From the NCBI GenBank assembly GCA_013694945.1, contig JACDBM010000011.1:1-5027 (forward strand): DNA of 5,027 nt, written 5' to 3'. The translations under genes were made by a program, and so were the position numbers. This document shows, one piece after another, positions 1-5,027 of the stretch; positions within the stretch are counted from its first letter, which is position 1; the number at the start of each line of letters is the position of its first letter. Source of the DNA: Chthoniobacterales bacterium. GTDB lineage: Bacteria; Verrucomicrobiota; Verrucomicrobiia; Chthoniobacterales; UBA10450. A model generated the notes under the pieces. The model had not been told where the DNA came from and did not search any database. It saw only the letters and a list, made by a program, of their open reading frames with translations.

Positions 1-902
1 CCTTTCCCGAGCAGACCGGAGGGCTTGAAGAGGAGAATGCCGATCAGCAAAACGAACGCGACCGCGTCTCGATAACTCGGCGGGATATTGATCCGATCGC
101 CGTAGCCGACGATCAATGTTTCCGCGACGCCGAGGATCAATCCGCCCAGCGCTGCCCCGGGAATGTTCCCGATTCCTCCGAGAACCGCTGCCACGAACGC
201 CTTGATCCCTGGCAACAAACCCATGAGTGGATTGATAACCGGGTAATTCAAAGAGGCGAGGATGCCGGCGGCGGCTGCCAGGGCCGAGCCCAATCCAAAC
301 GTGAATGAAATGATCACGTTGTTGTTGATCCCCATCAGTGACGTCGCCGTCGGATTGTTGGAAAGCGCGCGCATCGCCATGCCCATCTTCGTCTTTAGGA
401 CGACGAAGCTGAGTCCAACGAGCAGGACGATCGTCACCGCGAGCACGATGAGCTGATTGCTCGTCACCGTGATGAACCCAGCCGGGATTTTCACGTCTGG
501 GATCAACGGAGGAAAGGGCTTCGGATCAGCGCCGAAGAAAACCTGGCCGGAATATTCCAAAAAGAGCGAGACGCCGATCGCCGTGATCAGCACGGTAAGG
601 CGCGGCCGGTTCCGTAACGGTCGATAGGCCAGGCGCTCGATCAGCAGCCCGGCGGCCGCGCAGATCGTCATCGCTCCGACCAGGACGAGAACCCCGAGCG
701 TGATCGATGACTGCATCCCCATGTTCGTCATCAGCCAGCGCCCGAGATAAAATCCACTAAACGCGCCCACCATATAGATGTCGCCATGCGCGAAATTGAT
801 GAAGCGCAGGACGCCATAAACCATCGTGTAACCCAGTGCGATGAGAGCGTAGATCGAGCCTAACGAGAGGCCGTTGATCAACTGCTGGAGAAACTGGTTC
901 AG
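1..902 (-). CDS. livH: Branched-chain amino-acid ABC transporter permease, LivH family (3' end cut by window edge)
   Basis: Inner-membrane permease of a high-affinity branched-chain amino-acid (or related amide) ABC importer; it normally pairs with LivM, the ATPases LivG/LivF and a periplasmic binding protein. The minus-strand frame is open for 300 codons from position 902 and runs off the left edge. Family signatures are clear. The N-terminal helix region reads INGLSLGSIYALIALGYTMV, followed by YGVLRFINFAHGDIY (about residues 9-43). The cytoplasmic ATPase-contact loop KAFVAAVLGGIGNIPGAALG starts near residue 234. The tail LLFKPSGLLGK is typical of the LivH C-terminus, so only a few residues should be missing. 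Several hydrophobic helices fill the rest. The start is uncertain. Family alignment puts the first residue at the CTG of 902-900 (LNQFLQQLING), but no ATG lies there. In-frame alternatives are TTG at 959 and GTG at 977, which would add residues encoded by the upstream repeat. The gene lies downstream of the substrate-binding protein gene on the same strand. Confidence 0.95.
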   Translation of the reverse strand, partial: MNQFLQQLINGLSLGSIYALIALGYTMVYGVLRFINFAHGDIYMVGAFSGFYLGRWLMTNMGMQSSITLGVLVLVGAMTICAAAGLLIERLAYRPLRNRPRLTVLITAIGVSLFLEYSGQVFFGADPKPFPPLIPDVKIPAGFITVTSNQLIVLAVTIVLLVGLSFVVLKTKMGMAMRALSNNPTATSLMGINNNVIISFTFGLGSALAAAAGILASLNYPVINPLMGLLPGIKAFVAAVLGGIGNIPGAALGGLILGVAETLIVGYGDRINIPPSYRDAVAFVLLIGILLFKPSGLLGK

Positions 903-908
903 GAGCGG

Positions 909-936
909 CTGATGGTTGAGGGTTGATGGTTGATCG
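909..936 (+). repeat. Heptamer array, left arm of an inverted pair
   Basis: On the plus strand this reads as a degenerate 7-base tandem repeat, units TGATGG(partial), TTGAGGG, TTGATGG, TTGATCG. Its last 15 bases (922-936, GTTGATGGTTGATCG) are exactly the reverse complement of 1136-1150. The array ends about 7 bases upstream of the first LivH-like codon (902). It is therefore in the position where the ribosome-binding site of livH would be expected. Confidence 0.8.
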
Positions 937-945
937 CAGCCACTC

Positions 946-1120
946 CTAGCGATTGACAAGGGAATTGCGAAGACCACTCAGGATTCGACCCTGACGTCCC
1001 GCGAGCACGTAGAGCCGCCCAAATTGCTCCGCAGGAAAAGCGCGAGTCAAGAGAGAGAGAGACTGCATCAGCGAGTGCAACTGCGTGCGACCATGCGTCG
1101 AGCTTCTCGAAGTTGAACAT
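946..1120 (-). pseudogene. Decayed four-helix-bundle (23S rRNA intervening-sequence / S23-type) protein gene
   Basis: An ATG at 1120 on the minus strand begins MFNFEKLDAW, followed by AVALADAV. This matches the N-terminus of the small four-helix-bundle proteins first described from intervening sequences in 23S rRNA genes. The next expected segment, LTRAFPAEQFG, is present but in a different frame, whose own stop is at 946-948. The switch falls in a CT/GA dinucleotide run (1050-1062), consistent with slippage. Beyond it a further frame change is needed: SGSNPEW, back in the first frame, resembles the family's SVSIPSN segment. The remnant is about 175 bp, whereas intact members are usually near 115-130 codons, so the C-terminal half is lost. 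It is flanked by inverted heptamer arrays and sits between the substrate-binding protein gene and livH. The molecular function of this family is poorly defined. The identification is from memory of the family, and the short match leaves some doubt. Confidence 0.65.
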
Positions 1121-1135
1121 CCGGGGAGTCTGCCT

Positions 1136-1164
1136 CGATCAACCATCAACAATCAATCATCAAC
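1136..1164 (-). repeat. Heptamer array, right arm of an inverted pair
   Basis: On the minus strand this is four 7-base units, TTGATGA, TTGATTG, TTGATGG, TTGATCG, preceded by GG. The inner 15 bases (1136-1150) are a perfect inverted copy of 922-936. Together the two arrays bound a 199-bp interior (937-1135) holding the four-helix-bundle remnant. The array lies between the hairpin at 1170-1186 and the remnant's start codon at 1120. Confidence 0.8.
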
Positions 1165-1169
1165 CTCGA

Positions 1170-1186
1170 CGCGGCGCTCCGCCGCG
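1170..1186 (-). other. GC-rich hairpin abutting the substrate-binding protein stop codon
   Basis: A perfect 7-bp stem (CGCGGCG / CGCCGCG) with a CTC loop lies directly against the stop codon of the substrate-binding protein gene (1187-1189). No T-run follows on the minus strand, so it is not a classical intrinsic terminator. It could be a 3'-end stabilising hairpin that allows more binding protein than permease to be made, as extragenic palindromes do in some other binding-protein operons. It could also be a dispersed GC palindrome. The structure is seen directly; the role is inferred. Confidence 0.5.
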
Positions 1187-2365
1187 CTACGGCGCAATCG
1201 TTTCCGCGAAATGGAAGCCGCCGTCTTTGATCGCCAGGACCACCGCTGGTTTCGTCGCGTTTCGCTCCGGATCGATGCTGATCTTCCCGGTCACCCCCTG
1301 GAAATCGACGGTGGCGGCGAGTGCATCGCGAACCTTTGCCGGTTCAGTGGAGCCGGCCCGTGTCATGGCATCGAGCAAGACCTTGGCGGCATCGAAACCG
1401 AGTGCGGCCATTCCGTCGGGGTCTTTCTTGAAACGCTCACGATAGTCGCGGACGAAGTTCTGAATGACGGGGTTCTGATCCTCGACCGAGAAATGATTCG
1501 AGAAAAAGGTATTCTCGAGAGCTGGGCCGCCGATTTGCGTCAGGGTCGGTGAATCCCAGCCGTCCCCGCCCAGAATGGGAACGTTCATTCCAAGCTCGCG
1601 CGCCTGCCGAACGATCAAGCCAACCTCATTGTAATAACCCGGAACGAACACGACTTCAGGATCGGCAGCCTTGACGGAAGTGAGCTGCGCTTTGAAGTCC
1701 TGATCGCCGGAGCTGTAGCTTTGCTCGCTGATGATTGTGCCGCCGTTCTTCGTCAGGTAATCCTTGTAGTATTGAGAAAGCCCGACGCTGTAGTCCTGGC
1801 GCACGTCCGTTAGCACCGCGACTCGCGTCTTCTTCAACGAGTTTAAAGTGAACTTCGCCATCACCGTGCCCTGGAATGGATCGATGAAACAGACGCGGAA
1901 GATGTAGTCGCCCACCTTTGTCACGTTCGGGTTTGTCGAACCCGGGGAGACCATCGGAATTTTGCTTTGCTGGGCGATGGGCGCCGCTTCCAAGGAGCGA
2001 GAGGAGGCAATTTCCCCGAGCAATGCCACGACCCGGTCGCGGGAAATTAATTTGCGCACCGCCGTGGCCGCCTCGCCCGCCTTCGATTGATCGTCCTCGG
2101 TGATCAGTTTAATTTTCTTGCCGAGGACGCCGCCGGCGGCGTTGGCCGCATCGATCACCATAATCGCGCCATTGTGCGACGCGGTCCCGAAACTGGCCGT
2201 CGCGCCGGTCAGGGAAGCGAACTCGCCGATCTTGATCGTGTCGCCGGAGCCCGCGCTTCCGCCTCCGTCGCAGCCGGCGAGGCCGACGATTGCGCCAAGG
2301 GCAACGACAGTGACGAGAAAGGAAAGACCGGCGCGGACTTGTCCTGAATTGGTGTTTTGCATCAT
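1187..2365 (-). CDS. livK: Branched-chain amino-acid ABC transporter substrate-binding lipoprotein (Peripla_BP_6 / LivK-type)
   Basis: This 392-residue protein should capture leucine, isoleucine, valine or a related small amino compound outside the inner membrane and deliver it to the LivH/LivM permease. The signal sequence has a hydrophobic stretch (about 14-30) and a lipobox LAGC with the lipidated cysteine at residue 32, followed by Asp. The mature protein opens with TIKIGEFASLTG (43-54), the standard first strand of the family. It then shows NAAGGVLGKKIKLITEDDQS (75-94), MVSPGSTNP (138-146, a ligand-contact loop position), YIFRVCFIDPFQG (154-166), GYYNE (243-247) and GGDGW (266-270). The length is typical. 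The frame is open further upstream, but only the start at the double ATG (2365/2362) gives a proper lipoprotein signal. The nearest purine-rich stretch (GGAG) is about 16 bases upstream, so the ribosome-binding site is weak. LivH follows on the same strand after a 284-bp interrupted gap. The exact ligand cannot be read from sequence. Confidence 0.95.
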   Translation of the reverse strand: MMQNTNSGQVRAGLSFLVTVVALGAIVGLAGCDGGGSAGSGDTIKIGEFASLTGATASFGTASHNGAIMVIDAANAAGGVLGKKIKLITEDDQSKAGEAATAVRKLISRDRVVALLGEIASSRSLEAAPIAQQSKIPMVSPGSTNPNVTKVGDYIFRVCFIDPFQGTVMAKFTLNSLKKTRVAVLTDVRQDYSVGLSQYYKDYLTKNGGTIISEQSYSSGDQDFKAQLTSVKAADPEVVFVPGYYNEVGLIVRQARELGMNVPILGGDGWDSPTLTQIGGPALENTFFSNHFSVEDQNPVIQNFVRDYRERFKKDPDGMAALGFDAAKVLLDAMTRAGSTEPAKVRDALAATVDFQGVTGKISIDPERNATKPAVVLAIKDGGFHFAETIAP

Positions 2366-2462
2366 ATGCGATTGGGCTTCGCTCCAAGTATCGATTGGTG
2401 TCGCGCGAATCAAGCGTTTTCGCCCGAGAGAGAGTGTGCTAGCATCGCCGTCCGGTCGATTC
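2366..2462. promoter_or_regulatory. Divergent intergenic region between the liv substrate-binding protein and the aspartic protease
   Basis: These 97 bases separate two divergently transcribed genes and should hold both promoters. A possible -10 element for the rightward gene is TAGCAT at 2440-2445, preceded by TGTGC. The hexamer 17 bases upstream (TTTTCG at 2417-2422) is a poor -35, so the promoter call is weak. A short GA run (2425-2433) is also present. I see no clear operator palindrome and no strong Shine-Dalgarno sequence for either gene. Confidence 0.25.
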
Positions 2463-3461
2463 ATGAAAACTCTCTTCTGGTCGCAAAGATTTGGGGCGGC
2501 AGTTCTCGTTCTGCTGCTGGCAACTCCAGCGTTGGCTGCGCCCCGCAAAGCCGGTCCGCCGCCAGTTCGACACCCTTCCGGGCAACGGGCGGCGGTCCAG
2601 CCACAGTTCCAAGCCCTGCCGCTGGAACGTTCCCGCCAGAATCATCTCCTGGTGCGCGCCGTCATCAACGGCAAACCGGCTCTTCTCGGCGTGGATACGG
2701 GAGCGCCCGTGAGCGCCATCTCGCTGCACCGCGTGAAGTACTTCGGACTGACACCGGCGCTGGCGAACGCCGAAATTCCGACGCGCTTGCGGATCAATGG
2801 TCGCTACAACGGGGTGGCGATCGCGCGGAGCTTGCAGCTGGGTTTGTTGAACCTCATCGATGAGCCAATGGTGGCGGTGGATCTCGCCAGCTCTTCGCGG
2901 GCGGCGAAGATGATGAACGAGCAGCCGATCGATGGAATTCTCGGTGCTGACATCCTGTTTCCGACCGAGGCGGTCCTCGATTGCCGCGCGCAGGTGCTGA
3001 TTTTAAAAATTGATCCGCAGGCGCAAGGCGGTGCTCCAGGTTTGAACTACAGCGGCTTCAGCGAAGTACCCATGCACGTGAGCTCCGGCTACAATCTCTA
3101 TGTGGACGGCACGCTCAATGGTAAACGCGCCAAGCTCATGGTGGATACCGGCGCCTACGGCACGCTTCTCCACCAAAAGTTCGTCCGGAACATGCGAATC
3201 CCGGTGCGCAACAGCGCCTTCACCTCTTCCGGTGTGAACTTGAAGCAGCGGGGTGTGCAACTGGCCACGATCTCGCGGTTCTCCGTTGGCTCCCTTGATA
3301 TGCGCAGCAAGGAAGTGGGCGTGATCGACCTCGAGGGCCTGGTGCGCGGTGGGTTATTGAATGGTTCGCCACCCGTGGCCGGCCTGCTCGGCTCGGAGAT
3401 TCTCCAGCGATATAACGGCATCATCGATTTCGGCACGCGCACGCTCTACCTGAAGCGGTAA
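2463..3461 (+). CDS. Exported protein with two tandem retropepsin-like aspartic protease domains
   Basis: This 332-residue protein starts with a Sec-type signal peptide: a charged start, a hydrophobic core (about 11-24) and likely cleavage after ALA near residue 25. A Pro/Arg-rich linker follows to about residue 55. Domain 1 has VINGKPALLGVDTGAPVSAI, with the putative catalytic Asp at 78, and a DGILGADIL segment (157-165). Domain 2 repeats the pattern with LNGKRAKLMVDTGAYGTLLH, Asp at 228, and AGLLGSEIL (306-314), ending in GIIDFGTRTLYLK. In retropepsin-like proteases each monomer gives one DTG; here both copies are on one chain, so an intramolecular active site is plausible. The location should be periplasmic or extracytoplasmic, and the substrate is unknown. 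The frame is open upstream to 2100 across the neighbouring gene, but the start at 2463 is the one that gives the signal peptide. It is transcribed away from the liv genes and converges on the GNAT pseudogene 28 bp downstream. Proteolytic activity is inferred, not shown. Confidence 0.9.
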   Translation: MKTLFWSQRFGAAVLVLLLATPALAAPRKAGPPPVRHPSGQRAAVQPQFQALPLERSRQNHLLVRAVINGKPALLGVDTGAPVSAISLHRVKYFGLTPALANAEIPTRLRINGRYNGVAIARSLQLGLLNLIDEPMVAVDLASSSRAAKMMNEQPIDGILGADILFPTEAVLDCRAQVLILKIDPQAQGGAPGLNYSGFSEVPMHVSSGYNLYVDGTLNGKRAKLMVDTGAYGTLLHQKFVRNMRIPVRNSAFTSSGVNLKQRGVQLATISRFSVGSLDMRSKEVGVIDLEGLVRGGLLNGSPPVAGLLGSEILQRYNGIIDFGTRTLYLKR

Positions 3462-3467
3462 GTCGTC

Positions 3468-3503
3468 CGATGTGCGGCTTGCCTTCTCGTTAGGCGATGT
3501 GCG
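3468..3503 (+). repeat. 9-bp direct repeat spanning the protease / GNAT convergent junction
   Basis: CGATGTGCG occurs at 3468-3476 and again at 3495-3503, 27 bases apart, straddling the end of the GNAT pseudogene (stop 3490-3492). It may be chance or a short-homology trace. No strong terminator hairpin is visible between the two converging genes. Confidence 0.35.
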
Positions 3504-3940
3504 CCGGCTTCGCGAGTTCCAGGGTCAGAAGCTGACGATCGGTCGCGGCGAATCCCGCCCGGTCAGAGACGCGTTGTGCAGCATCATTCGCGCGGCCCAC
3601 GTCCTCTGAGACAGCGCGCAGGCCGCGAGCAAGACAGAACGCGCGCAGCTCCCGCGCGGCGGCTGTCCCAAGCCCGCGACCGCGAAACTCTGCGCGCACG
3701 AAAAGATCCTCGAGAATCCCGGCGGGTCCGCCGTATTCCATGCTGTAGCCAAACGTGAGGACCAGATAACCAGCGGGTTGCGAGCGAGTCGGCTTCGATC
3801 GGCCACACTTGGCCGAGTCGCGCGTCCCTCAGCAGAGCGGCGAAAGCCATGGCGACGGTTCACTCAAAGCCGGCTTCGGCGTAGAACTCGGCCATTAACT
3901 CCACGAGGGTTGCTTCGTCCTCTGGAAGGGCAACTCTCAC
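3490..3940 (-). pseudogene. GNAT-family N-acetyltransferase, disrupted by a stop and a 4-bp duplication
   Basis: In three segments the minus strand encodes what was a GNAT acetyltransferase of about 150 residues, the usual length; members transfer acetyl from acetyl-CoA to an amine. Segment 1, from a GTG at 3940, reads VRVALPEDEATLVELMAEFY and ends in GFE followed by TGA (3862-3860). Segment 2 resumes in the same frame with AMAFAALLRDARLGQVWPIE and EADS. There CGAG is tandemly duplicated (plus strand 3781-3788), shifting the frame. Removing one copy joins it to segment 3: QPAGYLVLTFGYSMEYGG, then ILEDLFVRAEFRGRGLGTAA with the acetyl-CoA pyrophosphate motif RGRGLG, and NDAAQRVSDRAGF. In that last motif the Tyr usual in relatives appears as Ser. 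The region around the stop also seems to lack a few residues. An in-frame ATG at 3976 is an alternative start. An 83-residue fragment from the ATG at 3741 remains open but lacks the N-terminal half of the fold. Confidence 0.87.
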
Positions 3941-4158
3941 GCCACTGCATGCGCGCGCCACGCCGCGAGTAACCATTTCGTGGGTGATCCTTTTCGTGGC
4001 GCGCTTTCCCGCTGGTCACACCACAGAGGAAGTGCTGGTCCATCCCACCCTATGCGAGATCCCTCGCCGTCTGCGCTGGCTCGGATGAAACACTTTGGCC
4101 GAACGAGAGCTCAAGCGGGTAAGGCCCGCAGTTCCGCCTCGGCAGTTCTCATTGCAAC
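3941..4158. other. Noncoding stretch between the GNAT pseudogene and the membrane protein gene
   Basis: I find no convincing gene here; open frames in it have no recognisable family features and low-complexity Arg/Ala/Pro-rich translations. It contains a degenerate palindrome (4056-4088, listed separately). It also has a small GC hairpin, GCGGG-TAAGG-CCCGC (4115-4129), lying about 30 bp downstream of the stop of the leftward membrane gene. That hairpin has no T-run, so it is only a weak terminator candidate. Confidence 0.5.
4056..4088 (-). repeat. Degenerate palindromic intergenic repeat (REP/MITE-like)
   Basis: On the minus strand this reads TCATCC-GAGC, a short variable middle, then GCGAGGGATCTC. 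The arms ATCC(x)TCG and CGA(g)GGAT can pair imperfectly. It resembles a dispersed intergenic palindrome of the form CATCCCGAGC...GCGAGGGAT that I recall from several soil-bacterial genomes. That link is from memory and not verified. The loop here looks eroded. Confidence 0.35.
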
Positions 4159-5027
4159 CTACGCGCGCACGAGTCGCGCCCGGTGAAACAGCTGCGCGGC
4201 GAGGAGCGCGGCGACGGCTACCGCTCCGTAAACCAGCGTTGTTCGAAAAGTCGCGGTCCCGTAAAAACCAGCGAAGTCCAGCAGCGCGGTTGCTCCCTTA
4301 TCGTTCACCACGACATACCAGAAGCTCAGGAAGACGACGATGAACGTTTTCGCATTCGACGTGATCGCGCCCATCGATGTCGCGAGCGCCGCGACGAAGA
4401 CGATCCCGACCAGGAAAGCAGAAACCGCATGAGGCCCTGCGGAGCCCACACGCACGAGGGGCGCCGCGCAAAGAATGAAACTCAGCACGAGGGCGGAGCC
4501 GAGCTTCCACCAAACGAAGTGCTCACGGAGCCGGGGAGCACCGTAAAGGATCGCGGTTGTCCCGGCGCGGCGGTCGCGCGTGGCGATATCGGAAACAACG
4601 AGGGCCAAGGCAGCAAAGACAATCGGCAAAAAGCCGTCCAGGGGAACGCCGGAAAGCGTCACGATAGTAATCCCGACAAATGCGACCAGAACGAGCGGGA
4701 ACAGAGTAAGCGTGAGCACCGCATCCGCCCAGATCGCGGCGGCGAAAGACTGGCCGCGCGCCAACGGCATCAGCATTGCCACGGTGCGTCGGCTGAGCGG
4801 CTTGAAGAGGTTCTGAATTTTGCTGATCCACTTGCGGTTGCTTTTATCCAACGTCTGCCGCGTCCGCACAGGATCGAAGCGGTGAAAGAAAAGGCTCGCG
4901 ACTGGAAGAAAGAGCAGCGGAAGCAGCATCGAGAGGATGCGCGGGGCGACCCATTCGGGCTGCATTCTGAGGCCGGGGAAAACAATCGGCGCCTTTGTCG
5001 GATCGAAGCTGGACGCGCCGATCGAGA
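4159..5027 (-). CDS. Multi-pass membrane protein, probable ABC-2 type transporter permease (N-terminus outside window)
   Basis: The minus-strand frame is open from the right edge to the stop at 4159-4161, giving 288 visible residues. An ATG at 4965 lies inside it, but the frame continues upstream (IGASSFDPTKAP), so the true start is probably beyond the window. Numbering from that Met, hydrophobic helices lie near 10-27, 82-104, 111-127, 153-172, 179-200, 207-221 and 241-260. After the first helix comes a basic cytoplasmic-looking segment starting FHRFDPVRTRQTL. The segment VSDIATRDRRAGTTAILYGA, then a WWK at the start of a helix, resembles ABC-2 exporter permeases that work with a separate ATPase. 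No catalytic motifs are visible. It could instead be an unrelated integral membrane protein; a neighbouring ATPase gene to the right would support the ABC-2 reading. Confidence 0.6.
   Translation of the reverse strand, partial: SIGASSFDPTKAPIVFPGLRMQPEWVAPRILSMLLPLLFLPVASLFFHRFDPVRTRQTLDKSNRKWISKIQNLFKPLSRRTVAMLMPLARGQSFAAAIWADAVLTLTLFPLVLVAFVGITIVTLSGVPLDGFLPIVFAALALVVSDIATRDRRAGTTAILYGAPRLREHFVWWKLGSALVLSFILCAAPLVRVGSAGPHAVSAFLVGIVFVAALATSMGAITSNAKTFIVVFLSFWYVVVNDKGATALLDFAGFYGTATFRTTLVYGAVAVAALLAAQLFHRARLVRA

Noticed and set aside
909..1164. CRISPR array
   Set aside because: The repeats are 7 bases long, contiguous and without spacers, and the two arrays are inverted relative to each other.
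1085..1552. Plus-strand open frames across the substrate-binding protein 3' end and the repeat block
   Set aside because: They are antisense to a strongly supported gene, have no family motifs, and translate the heptamer repeat.
2100..2462. In-frame extension of the aspartic protease upstream of 2463
   Set aside because: It runs antisense through the N-terminal coding region of the substrate-binding protein and would bury the clear signal peptide that begins at 2463.
2366..2548. N-terminal extension of the substrate-binding protein to 2548
   Set aside because: The extension overlaps the start of the divergent protease gene and places about 61 low-complexity residues ahead of a textbook lipoprotein signal.
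3490..3741. An intact short acetyltransferase
   Set aside because: The 83-residue frame keeps the acetyl-CoA motif but lacks the first half of the GNAT fold, whose sequence lies just upstream in another frame.
3576..4343. Several plus-strand open frames rich in Arg, Ala and Pro
   Set aside because: They look like shadows of high-GC sequence opposite the GNAT pseudogene and the membrane protein gene; none has a recognisable domain or a good ribosome-binding site.

Overview
The sequence looks like chromosomal DNA of a moderately high-GC Gram-negative soil or freshwater bacterium. A Verrucomicrobiota member is my best guess, with Acidobacteriota as the alternative. This rests on overall gene style, a decayed four-helix-bundle (23S rRNA intervening-sequence type) gene, and short heptamer repeats between genes. 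It is an inference, because no rRNA or other taxonomic marker is present. All intact protein genes are housekeeping or transport types.

Left part (1-2365), read on the minus strand: a branched-chain amino-acid type ABC importer locus. A lipoprotein substrate-binding protein (2365 to 1187) comes first. The LivH-type membrane permease follows (about 902 to beyond the left edge). The two are separated by 284 bp, which is unusual for such an operon. That gap holds a G+C hairpin abutting the substrate-binding-protein stop codon, then a 256-bp block made of two inverted heptamer arrays flanking a frameshifted remnant of a four-helix-bundle gene. The block ends only about 7 bases before the point where LivH family similarity begins. 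The permease has no ATG at its expected start.

Middle part (2366-3461): a short divergent intergenic region, then a plus-strand gene for an exported protein with two tandem retropepsin-like aspartic protease domains, each with its own DTG motif.

Right part (3462-5027): a GNAT acetyltransferase pseudogene on the minus strand, disrupted by a stop codon and a 4-base tandem duplication. It is followed by a noncoding stretch containing a degenerate palindromic repeat. Last is the C-terminal part of a multi-pass membrane protein resembling an ABC-2 type permease, open through the right edge.

The most unusual element is the repeat-bounded four-helix-bundle remnant inside the liv locus. It looks like the footprint of a small repeat or mobile unit that inserted between two cotranscribed genes and may have altered the start of livH. 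I see no CRISPR, tRNA, rRNA, transposase, phage or defence system.
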